From assembly GCA_002416125.1 (NCBI GenBank), contig DIBU01000010.1, forward strand, positions 125,486-189,485: DNA of 64,000 bases. The letters run 5' to 3'. This DNA is from Halieaceae bacterium UBA5044 (GTDB lineage: Bacteria > Pseudomonadota > Gammaproteobacteria > Pseudomonadales > Halieaceae). The notes under the pieces were generated by a model, which saw nothing but the letters and a program-made list of their open reading frames with translations, did no database searches and had not been told where the DNA came from. This document shows, one piece after another, positions 1 to 7,577 of the stretch. Numbering within the stretch: position 1 is the stretch's first letter; each line of letters opens with the position of its first letter. A program made the translations under genes and the position numbers.

Positions 1-1141
1 TGCGTTCCGGCTGGTAGCCCAGCGTGGCATGCCGCAGGCGGTTGCCCCGCTCGTAGTAAGTCCAGGAGGCATCGTAGTCTGCGCGGTCCTCGCAGGCCTT
101 GCCCAGGGCGAAACAGAGGTGAATCCGGTCTTCCTGCGCCGTGTTGGGCGCCGCCTCGCACGCCATCATCAACTCTCGGTCAGCGTCTGCAAAGCGGAAG
201 GTCTTCAGGTTTGCCAGGCTCCACCAGGCGTCGCCGAAGTCCGGTCGCAGCTGCATGGCGGCGCGATAGGCGGCGATCGCCTGCTCCGCATCGCCGACGG
301 TTTTCAGTGCATGTCCCAGTGTGAGTAGCAGTGACGGTTGGCCGGGGCTTTTTTCGAGCAGCCCGCGCAGGCGCGCGATGCCCTCGTCAAAACGGCCCAC
401 GGCGATGAGCTGATTGGCCAGGGTAGCTTCTATGGACGGGTTGCCCGGGAGTTTTTCCTGCAGCGCCTCGGCTGCGGCAAGCGCCTCCGTGAAACGTTGC
501 TGCCGGTAGAGGACATTTACATGGTCCAGGCGCACCAGCAGGTTGGCCGGATTGAACTCGGCGGCGCTTTCCAGCAGAAATGCCGCCTCCTCCAGTTGGC
601 CGTGCTGGACGGCAATGGCGGCGAGCAGGCGCATGCCTTCGGTATGCTGCGGATTGCGTCGCAAAAAGTGGCGGCACAGTGCTTCCGCGCGCTCCAGTCG
701 GCCTTCATGCAGCATACTCTGGCCACTGAGTATCTCGGGCGGGAGTTGTGACAGTGCCCGCACCTGGATGTCGGCCTCACGTGCCAGCTCGCGCCAGGCC
801 GGGTCGGTGCGGGTCAGCCTCGCGATGGCTTTCCAGCTGGCCAGCAGTGCCGGGTTGCGTGACACTGCGTCCCGATAGGCAGACAGCGCCGGCGCTTCAT
901 GCTGCAACGCCAGCAGGTTGTGGCCACGCTCCTGATAGAGGCGCGCGTGCCCGGCGTCGATACGCTGCAGCGCTTCCAGCGTTGACAACGCTTCGGTGTG
1001 CCTGTGCAGGTAGCGACGCGCCGTGGCCTGCAGATACAGCGCCTCGCTCGACGCGCCAGCGGCAAGTGCTGCGGTGGCAGCCTGCTCCGCGGCAGCAAAC
1101 TCACCGCGTTGCAGGCAGGCCCTGGCAGCCTCGATGCTCAC
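1..1141 (-). CDS. TPR protein, probably N-terminal part of a TPR-sulfotransferase (3' end outside window)
   Basis: An open frame runs from a GTG at 1141 to the window edge, about 380 codons, made of helical repeats of TPR type with Ala/Leu-rich helices and motifs such as NPALLASWKAIA and RPDFGDAWWSLANLK. The last visible residues (YYERGNRLR) resemble the linker that precedes the sulfotransferase domain in TPR-sulfotransferases, but the catalytic PAPS-binding loops would lie beyond the window, so the enzymatic part is inferred. The GTG starts 1 bp after the stop of the TonB receptor upstream, so the two are almost certainly translated from one transcript. This receptor/TPR-sulfotransferase pairing is common in marine gammaproteobacteria and sphingomonads. 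Several shorter reading frames in this stretch are shadows. Confidence 0.75.
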   Translation of the reverse strand, partial: MSIEAARACLQRGEFAAAEQAATAALAAGASSEALYLQATARRYLHRHTEALSTLEALQRIDAGHARLYQERGHNLLALQHEAPALSAYRDAVSRNPALLASWKAIARLTRTDPAWRELAREADIQVRALSQLPPEILSGQSMLHEGRLERAEALCRHFLRRNPQHTEGMRLLAAIAVQHGQLEEAAFLLESAAEFNPANLLVRLDHVNVLYRQQRFTEALAAAEALQEKLPGNPSIEATLANQLIAVGRFDEGIARLRGLLEKSPGQPSLLLTLGHALKTVGDAEQAIAAYRAAMQLRPDFGDAWWSLANLKTFRFADADRELMMACEAAPNTAQEDRIHLCFALGKACEDRADYDASWTYYERGNRLRHATLGYQPER

Positions 1142-1142
1142 C

Positions 1143-3830
1143 TCAGAACAGGTCGTAGGCGAAACGCACACCAAACTCCAGCGGGCGGTTGGTCAGGATC
1201 TTGCGAGAGCCATCCTGCGTATTGATGTGTAACTGTGCGCGCTCATCCGTCAGGTTGTTGACGAAAAGCTCTGCACTCCAGGTGTCCTGCCGATAGCCCA
1301 GGGTGGCATCGGTGATGACGTAGTCGTCCTGCAGCTCGCGGCGTTGCGGTACATCGATGATCGAGCTGTAGGCCTCGTCGGAGTAGCGTGTGGCCAGCTG
1401 CACGTGCGCGGTGCCCTGCAGAACGTCCCACTCATAGCGCCCGCGCAGGCTGAACTGGAACTCCGGTGCCAGCGGCAACTGCGAGCCCACATCGGTCACC
1501 GCGAAGGCAAACGCGGGATTCAGGTCGACGATTTCCGTGTCGTTCCAGGAAAAAGCACCGAAGAGACTGAGATTGGCCGTGGCGAGCCACGAGACGTCAC
1601 CCTCCAGGCCGCGTATCTCTGCATCACCGGCATTGTCCACGATGGTCAGGAAATCGATGTTCTGCGAGTCGATGTGGCCCACCTGCATGCCATCCCACTC
1701 GATATAGTAGGCCGCACCGTTGAAGCGCAGACGTCGATCCATGAACTCGCCCTTCCAGCCCAGTTCATAGTTGACCAGTTCGTCCGAGGCATAAATCAGC
1801 GGGATGCAGTACTCCGGAGTGCGCGAAACCTTGCAGGGTGCGCTGCCGTCTGCCTGCGGCTGTACCTCGCTGCCTGCCACTGCGCGATTGAAGCCCTGCG
1901 GCCGGAAGCCCTCGGACCAGGTCGCGTAGAACATCAGGTCATCGGACTGGCGCCAGCTCAGGGTCAGCCGGTGAATGGTGTCGTCAACCGAGGCGGGCTG
2001 GAAATCACCGATGTTCACCACGTAGTCGCGACCACCCGTGACATCGGGGCGCGTCACCACGTCCGGGTTGTTGGCGGCATTGCCGTTTGCGAGGTTTGGT
2101 ACTGGCCGGTTGCCATATTTGAAGATGGAGAAGCCCTCAAAGCCGGCTTCCAGATCGTAGTAGCGGAAGCCGTAGGCGAGGGTGAAGTCCTGCAGGAAGT
2201 CGAAGGCCAGTTCGCCGAACACGGCAATCTGTTCCTCGGGGCGCGTGATGTCGTTGGAGAACTGGGTGGTGGCGCTGCGTTCGTTGGGATCGTTGGCGAC
2301 CAGCGGGCCGCTGCCGCCATTGAGCTGCCCGGGGTCGGGGGCGTTCCAGTCCGGGTTGCCGTAATTGAAGTCGCCAACGTGCTGCAGCTCGACGTCCTCA
2401 TAGAACACGCCCCCCTGGAAGCGTATCCAGCGCGCCGGATCGGTGTTGAAGCGCAATTCATGTGTGGTGCGCTCCATCTCGTTGCTGATGGCGGCGAAAC
2501 CGGCACCGCTGTTGGAGCATTCAATGACGTCGGGGTCGCCAGAAAGCGTGGGGTCGAAGGTGTAACCCACGCCACCGCCGCCATGGTAGCCCGGGGTGTT
2601 GTACTCACACATGTAGCCGGCGATGTAGAAGCCCGTGTTGGCGTAGTTGGAATAGTCGATGATCTGGTCGGTTTCGCGTTTCAGGTAGGCGCCCGTGTAG
2701 AGAAGCTCCAGTTCCCCGAGCCGCCCCTGCAGGGTCCAGGCCGTCTGCGAGAAGTCTTCGGTGAGGCGGTCCGGGTGATAGCGCTCTACTTCCAGGTCGC
2801 CCACTTCCGGGTCGTAATCGAACACGCCATCAGCGTCCAGCTGCTGTTGGTGATGGGTGAGCAGAAGGTCCCAGTCGTGGTTGATCAGGTATTTGACCCC
2901 CGCACGGAAGCCCTGGTAGGTGGCGTCGTTGAAGTCCTCCTCGGCCAGCGCATCGTTGTTGCGGGATTCGTACTGCACCCCGTAGGCGCGCCCGGGCTCG
3001 GCATAGCTGCCGTCCGCGAACTGGTGCCCGGTGGGATCGCCCCCGCCGGGGGTAAAGACCACGCCGTCGGCAGAGGGCAGTGCGGGGTTGCGCGACGGAT
3101 CCGGTGTGAACGTGCCGCGCACATTGTCGATGTAGCCGCCCTGGCGATCATTGAAGACCACGACCCGGGCGGCCAGACGGTTCTCGATCAGCGGAAAGTT
3201 GAACACGGCACTGGCATTGGCGCTGGGGTCGCCTTCGGGCATGAATGAGGTGCCGGCCTTGAAGGACGCCGAGAATTCGTCGATCACGGGCTTGTTGGTG
3301 ATCAGGCGAACGGTGCCCGCCTGCGAGCTCGACCCGAAAACGGTACCCTGTGGTCCCGGCAGGACCTCGATACGCTCCATGTCGGCGATATAAACATCCA
3401 GATTGCGGCCCCCGGCGGTGACCGGCTGCTCATCCAGATACAGTGCGACGTTGGGGGCACTGCCGTTGGCTTCCTGTATGGTGGTGTTCATGGCCTGAAT
3501 GGCCGCGCCGCGAATATAGATCTCGTTCTGTCCTGGACCGCGGCCACCGGCGGTGACGTTGGGTAGTGAGGCGATGTAGTCCGCAAAGTCAGTGATGCCC
3601 TGTTCTGCGATGGATTGCTCCGTGATGGCGGATACGGCGACCGGAACATCCTGCATGCTGGCGGTGCGCTTGGTGGCGGTTACCACCACCTCCTCAAGTT
3701 GCTGCGCCTGCGCCCCTGTCGCGGCGAGTGCTCCGCTCGTGACCGCGGTCATGACCGCTCGGGCCAGCGTGCGGAGTGGTGTGGCTGGCCTGGTGCGGAT
3801 AGGTGTTGAATGCTGCATGCTGTTCTCCAT
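1143..3830 (-). CDS. TonB-dependent outer-membrane receptor
   Basis: Protein of about 895 residues with an N-terminal signal peptide ending near AQA-QQ, a TonB-box-like stretch LEEVVVTATKR, a plug domain (VPVAVSAITEQ, then RIEVLPGPQGTVFGSSSQAG) and a long beta-barrel ending in Phe, as expected for outer-membrane barrels. I place the start at the ATG at 3830, with a GGGGG Shine-Dalgarno stretch 12 nt upstream; the frame can be extended to a TTG at 3881, but that would cover the direct-repeat operator candidate. The substrate cannot be told from sequence; receptors of this type import iron complexes, carbohydrates or sterol-like compounds. It is followed by a TPR protein 1 bp downstream. Confidence 0.93.
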   Translation of the reverse strand: MENSMQHSTPIRTRPATPLRTLARAVMTAVTSGALAATGAQAQQLEEVVVTATKRTASMQDVPVAVSAITEQSIAEQGITDFADYIASLPNVTAGGRGPGQNEIYIRGAAIQAMNTTIQEANGSAPNVALYLDEQPVTAGGRNLDVYIADMERIEVLPGPQGTVFGSSSQAGTVRLITNKPVIDEFSASFKAGTSFMPEGDPSANASAVFNFPLIENRLAARVVVFNDRQGGYIDNVRGTFTPDPSRNPALPSADGVVFTPGGGDPTGHQFADGSYAEPGRAYGVQYESRNNDALAEEDFNDATYQGFRAGVKYLINHDWDLLLTHHQQQLDADGVFDYDPEVGDLEVERYHPDRLTEDFSQTAWTLQGRLGELELLYTGAYLKRETDQIIDYSNYANTGFYIAGYMCEYNTPGYHGGGGVGYTFDPTLSGDPDVIECSNSGAGFAAISNEMERTTHELRFNTDPARWIRFQGGVFYEDVELQHVGDFNYGNPDWNAPDPGQLNGGSGPLVANDPNERSATTQFSNDITRPEEQIAVFGELAFDFLQDFTLAYGFRYYDLEAGFEGFSIFKYGNRPVPNLANGNAANNPDVVTRPDVTGGRDYVVNIGDFQPASVDDTIHRLTLSWRQSDDLMFYATWSEGFRPQGFNRAVAGSEVQPQADGSAPCKVSRTPEYCIPLIYASDELVNYELGWKGEFMDRRLRFNGAAYYIEWDGMQVGHIDSQNIDFLTIVDNAGDAEIRGLEGDVSWLATANLSLFGAFSWNDTEIVDLNPAFAFAVTDVGSQLPLAPEFQFSLRGRYEWDVLQGTAHVQLATRYSDEAYSSIIDVPQRRELQDDYVITDATLGYRQDTWSAELFVNNLTDERAQLHINTQDGSRKILTNRPLEFGVRFAYDLF

Positions 3831-3856
3831 TGCTGCCGACTTCCCCCTGTGAAAGT

Positions 3857-3881
3857 ATTTAGACAAGTTATATTTAGACAA
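3857..3881. promoter_or_regulatory. Direct repeat in front of TonB receptor (possible operator)
   Basis: The 10-mer ATTTAGACAA occurs at 3857-3866 and again at 3872-3881, 15 bp apart, just upstream of the receptor start and inside an AT-rich pocket. It lies between the divergent receptor and BCCT genes. The position suggests a regulator site or part of the promoter; the binding protein is unknown. Confidence 0.4.
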
Positions 3882-4089
3882 CTAACTATAATACCGGCTT
3901 TACGGGGTCGCTTTGAAGTGGGCATTGTTCACATTGTGCGGCCGCAACGCTAAAATCTCCGCAAATACAAAGGTATTTCCATTAATCCAGCGAACCCGCA
4001 CCGACTGGCAGCGGCGAGCTCTCACCTTGACAAGGTAGCGAATCATTACACAACAAAGTAATAGTCGGAGGCGCCGCGGCGTTCTGGAC

Positions 4090-6012
4090 GTGGATGCCTG
4101 GGTATTCTGGCCCTCGCTGTTGCTGCTGGCCGCGCTGGTGGCCACAGCGGCTTTTGCGCCGCAGGCGAGCAGTGACGTGTTTCAGCAACTGCAGGACGCC
4201 ATCATTCGCTATGCGAGCTGGTATTACGTGCTGGTGGTGGCGGTTATTCTGCTCAGTATCGTGATCCTCAGTGTCACGCGGTTCGGCGACATCAAGCTGG
4301 GGCCAGACCACTCTGTGCCGGATTATTCGTTGCCCTCCTGGTTTGCCATGCTGTTTGCTGCCGGCATGGGCATTGGCCTGATGTTCTTCGGGGTTGCCGA
4401 GCCGGTGATGCACTTTCTGCAGCCGCCACTGGGCGAGGGGGGCACAGTCGCCGCGGCCCGCCAGGCGATGCAGCTCACTTTCTTCCACTGGGGGCTGCAC
4501 GCCTGGGGGATCTATGCGATCGTGGCGCTGGTATTGGCTTACTTTGCGTTTCGTCACGCACTGCCGCTGACGCTGCGTTCGGCGTTCTATCCCCTTGTCG
4601 GTGAGCGTATCCACGGGCCGTTTGGCGCCGCTGTCGATGTGTTCGCGATCCTCTGTACCAGCTGCGGTATCGCCACCAGCCTGGGTTATGGCGTCCTGCA
4701 GATCAACGGTGGCCTCGCCTACCTGACGGACATCGAGGTCAGCAGCGGTGTCCAGGTGGCGCTGATCTGCGGCATCATGGTGTTGGCCGGGATATCCGTG
4801 GCACTGGGTCTGGATACGGGCATTCGCCGCCTCTCCGAGTTGAATCTGCTGTTGGCGTTGTTGCTGCTCGGCGGAGTGTTGTTTGCCGGCCCGACCGTGA
4901 CGCTGCTGCAGTCGAGCATCCAGAGCCTTGGCGTGTATGTGGGTGACCTGGTTGCCAAGACTTTCAATCTCTATGCCTATGAACCCACTGACTGGCTGGG
5001 GGGGTGGACCATTTTCTACTGGGGCTGGTGGTTGAGCTGGTCGCCGTTTGTCGGCCTGTTCATTGCGCGTATCTCCCGCGGTCGTACCATCAGGGAGTTT
5101 GTGCTCGGTGCCATGATCGTGCCCTGTGGTTTCACCCTGCTATGGATGGGGATCTTTGGCAACAGTGCCATCGAGCTGATTCTCCACGAGGGCCAGGCGG
5201 CGCTCGGCGAGGGCGTTTTGGCGAGCCAGTCCCAGGCCCTGTTCCAGTTCCTGGAGTATTTGCCGGGATCCCGCGTGCTGATCATCATGTCGCTGGTGAT
5301 GGTGGTGGTGTTTTTCGTGACCTCGGCAGACAGTGGGGCGATGGTGCTGAATATGCTCAGCGCCCACGGTCGTGATGATACGCCGGTATTGCAGCGCCTG
5401 ATCTGGGCAGCCGTCATCGGCGTGATCGCTATCGTATTGCTGCTGGCAGGCGGTCTCGCGGCCTTGCAGACGGCGGCGATTGCGAGTGCATTGCCGTTTT
5501 CCGTAGCGTTGCTGGGTGGTATCTGGGGGCTGGCGCGGGCGCTGCGACTGGATGTCGCACAGCGCGACCTGCACAACGTGGTTCCTGTCGTCCAGGAGCC
5601 GGGCAGTTGGCGTGGGCGCCTGAACGCACTGCTGGCCCAGCCCGGTGACGCGGAAGTGAATCGTTTTCAGCGCGACATTGTTGCACCGGCACTGCAGCAG
5701 TTCGCCGAGGCATTGCGCGAGCGCGGCGTCGGTGCGCGGGTCGATGCAGCCACCGGTGAGCGTGGCCGGGTGGGGTTGACCATTGCCGTTGCGGGTGAGC
5801 CCGAGTTTCGCTACGAAGTGGTATGCCGTCCACATGTGTCGTCGTCGGCTACGGTTGGTCAGGAGGCGGACAGGGTGTTTCATCGGGCCGAGGTGCACCT
5901 GCACCAGGGCGGGCAGGATTACGACGTCATGGGCTGGTCCCGCGAGCAGATCATTCACGACGCGCTGGGTCATTTCGAGCGCCATCAGCAGTTTTACCGC
6001 GCCCTGCACTAG
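4090..6012 (+). CDS. BCCT-family transporter (betaine/choline/carnitine type)
   Basis: Integral membrane protein of 640 residues with about 12 hydrophobic segments, the BCCT glycine motif GMGIGLMFFGVAEP near residue 95, and the family signature around WTIFYWGWWLSWSPFVGLFIARISRG. A hydrophilic C-terminal tail of about 130 residues follows the last membrane span, as in BetT-like proteins where it senses osmotic stress. It would take up quaternary-ammonium compatible solutes with Na+ or H+; the exact substrate is not readable. The annotated GTG is 19 nt from the GGAGG at 4067-4071, longer than usual, so an alternative in-frame start a few codons earlier is possible. Confidence 0.9.
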   Translation: MDAWVFWPSLLLLAALVATAAFAPQASSDVFQQLQDAIIRYASWYYVLVVAVILLSIVILSVTRFGDIKLGPDHSVPDYSLPSWFAMLFAAGMGIGLMFFGVAEPVMHFLQPPLGEGGTVAAARQAMQLTFFHWGLHAWGIYAIVALVLAYFAFRHALPLTLRSAFYPLVGERIHGPFGAAVDVFAILCTSCGIATSLGYGVLQINGGLAYLTDIEVSSGVQVALICGIMVLAGISVALGLDTGIRRLSELNLLLALLLLGGVLFAGPTVTLLQSSIQSLGVYVGDLVAKTFNLYAYEPTDWLGGWTIFYWGWWLSWSPFVGLFIARISRGRTIREFVLGAMIVPCGFTLLWMGIFGNSAIELILHEGQAALGEGVLASQSQALFQFLEYLPGSRVLIIMSLVMVVVFFVTSADSGAMVLNMLSAHGRDDTPVLQRLIWAAVIGVIAIVLLLAGGLAALQTAAIASALPFSVALLGGIWGLARALRLDVAQRDLHNVVPVVQEPGSWRGRLNALLAQPGDAEVNRFQRDIVAPALQQFAEALRERGVGARVDAATGERGRVGLTIAVAGEPEFRYEVVCRPHVSSSATVGQEADRVFHRAEVHLHQGGQDYDVMGWSREQIIHDALGHFERHQQFYRALH

Positions 6013-6088
6013 GCCGTTGCTCGGCGTCGAACGCAGCGTTGGTGCATAATGGCCAACCCTGTATTGCCCCGTGCGGAGACCATGGTCC

Positions 6089-7045
6089 ATGTTCGTGAAT
6101 GATGTTCCCGTGATTGACCTCGCCGCTCCGCGCGGCGCGGTTGTTGCCCAGCTGGCGCAGGCCGCTGCAGATCCGGGATTCTTCCACGTGGTCAACAGCG
6201 GCCCGATCGCTGCATTGAAGCTCGATACCCTGGCCAGGGCGGCGGCCTTTTTCGCCTGCGACCCTGCGGTGAAGCGCGCCGTCTCACGCACGCGGGAGAA
6301 TCCTTTCGGTTATTACGACCGGGAGCTCACCAAAAACCTGCGTGATCGCAAAGAGATTTTCGATTTCGCGCCGGGTGAGGAAACGCCCTGGCCGGTGGAG
6401 ATGCCCGGCCTGCGCCCTGCACTGACGGCTTTCGCTGCGGAATGTCACTCACTGGCACTGCGCCTCACGGCCCTGCTCTGTGAAGGCTTGGGTCTGTCCC
6501 CCGACAGCATGCTGCAGCAACTCGAGCCGGACCACAGCAGCTTTCTGCGTCTGAACCACTACCCGGTTGACGACCTGCTGGCGGGGCAGGGTGTCCCGCC
6601 GGGGCCGCTCGGCATCAGTCCGCACACGGACGCCGGTGTGTTGACCGTGCTCCTGCAGGACAGCGTGGCCGGGCTGCAGATGCAGCAGAACGGTGTCTGG
6701 GTGGATGTGGTGCCGGTCGCGGACGCGTTGACGATCAACATCGGCGACATGCTGCAGGTGGCGGCCAACGACCGGTACCGGGCGCCGCTGCACCGGGTGC
6801 GTGCCAGTGAGGGCCAGTCGCGGCTGAGCATCGCCTACTTCCTCAACCCGGGCTATCACGCGCTGATCGAGCCGCTGCCCGGCCTGGTGTCGCCGGTCTC
6901 GCCGGCCTGCTATCGCGCCATCCCGTGGCAGGAGTTTCGCGGGTTGCGTGCGCTGGGCGATTTCGGGGATTACGGTGAGGAAGTGCAGATCAGCCACTAC
7001 CGGTGTGACGGGGCACCGGCGGTGACGGCGGCGGAACATCCATGA
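6089..7045 (+). CDS. 2-oxoglutarate/Fe(II)-dependent oxygenase, isopenicillin-N-synthase-like
   Basis: About 318 residues. The N-terminal DIOX_N region carries VPVIDL and GFFHVVNSG; the C-terminal jelly roll has the iron ligands in PHTDAGVLTVLLQD (HxD) and LHRVRAS (distal His), and the 2-oxoglutarate-binding RLS (RxS) motif shortly after. ATG 6089 is chosen because GGAG lies 11 nt upstream; an in-frame GTG at 6071 precedes that site. Family members hydroxylate or desaturate small molecules, so the substrate stays open. Its stop overlaps the next start by 4 bp (ATGA), showing a two-gene operon. Confidence 0.88.
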   Translation: MFVNDVPVIDLAAPRGAVVAQLAQAAADPGFFHVVNSGPIAALKLDTLARAAAFFACDPAVKRAVSRTRENPFGYYDRELTKNLRDRKEIFDFAPGEETPWPVEMPGLRPALTAFAAECHSLALRLTALLCEGLGLSPDSMLQQLEPDHSSFLRLNHYPVDDLLAGQGVPPGPLGISPHTDAGVLTVLLQDSVAGLQMQQNGVWVDVVPVADALTINIGDMLQVAANDRYRAPLHRVRASEGQSRLSIAYFLNPGYHALIEPLPGLVSPVSPACYRAIPWQEFRGLRALGDFGDYGEEVQISHYRCDGAPAVTAAEHP

Positions 7046-7464
7046 TGGATACCTTCACCCGCCGTTATGTGATGTTACTGCTCGCGCTGCTGGCCGCCGT
7101 GGCGGTGGCCTGGTGGCTGAACCGTGACGGGCGCGTGGCCGAGATTAATGCGTGGCTCGCCGCAGACCCGGAGTTGGCGGCCTACCCCTATCAGTTTACC
7201 GTCCGGGACATTAACAACGGAGTGGCGTTTGTCAGCAGCCCGCGCTCGGCGCAGGTGCCGGTCATGCGTTTCCTGCACAGTGCTTTTCCCGCCCTGCAGG
7301 GCAAGGATGTGCAGCACGCGGACATGATGGCGGCCCAGGACAGGCTGGTGGCGCTGCAGTCGCGGGCGGCGGAGCTGGTGCAGACCCATCCGGAGGTCAG
7401 TGCGGTGCGCTGGGTGCTGGACGAACGCTGGTTCGACGAGCGAGGTATCAACGTGGCGCCGTGA
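7042..7464 (+). CDS. Small membrane-anchored protein, unknown function
   Basis: 140 residues: a short basic N-terminus, one strong hydrophobic helix (about residues 8-26, YVMLLLALLAAVAVAWWL), then a soluble, probably periplasmic domain with no cysteines and no motif I recognise. Translation is coupled to the oxygenase upstream through an ATGA overlap, so a role linked to that enzyme or its membrane substrate is possible, but this is inference from position only. Confidence 0.75.
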   Translation: MMDTFTRRYVMLLLALLAAVAVAWWLNRDGRVAEINAWLAADPELAAYPYQFTVRDINNGVAFVSSPRSAQVPVMRFLHSAFPALQGKDVQHADMMAAQDRLVALQSRAAELVQTHPEVSAVRWVLDERWFDERGINVAP

Positions 7465-7501
7465 GGCGCCTGCCCTGACTGGGCGCGCAATGACAATATT
7501 G

Positions 7502-7520
7502 CGGCTGCCGCTTGCAGCCG
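7502..7520 (+). terminator. Weak hairpin after the oxygenase operon
   Basis: CGGCTGC and GCAGCCG form a 7-bp stem around a 5-nt loop, 37 nt after the stop of the membrane protein. There is no T-run, so intrinsic termination is only a possibility. Confidence 0.3.
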
Positions 7521-7538
7521 AAGCAGGCCTTATGCTGT

Positions 7539-7557
7539 AATGCGAATCATTCGTATT
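7539..7557. promoter_or_regulatory. Fur box upstream of siderophore receptor
   Basis: AATGCGAATCATTCGTATT is a 19-bp near-perfect 9-1-9 palindrome (one mismatched pair) and closely matches the known Fur-binding consensus. It sits 20 bp before the start codon of the TonB-dependent siderophore receptor, consistent with iron repression. Confidence 0.85.
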
Positions 7558-7577
7558 ATCAATTAAGGTGTGTTTCT

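Noticed and set aside
1344..3248. 634-codon open frame on the plus strand opposite the TonB receptor
   Set aside because: High GC leaves the opposite strand stop-poor; composition shows no natural domain, and the receptor on the other strand is unambiguous.
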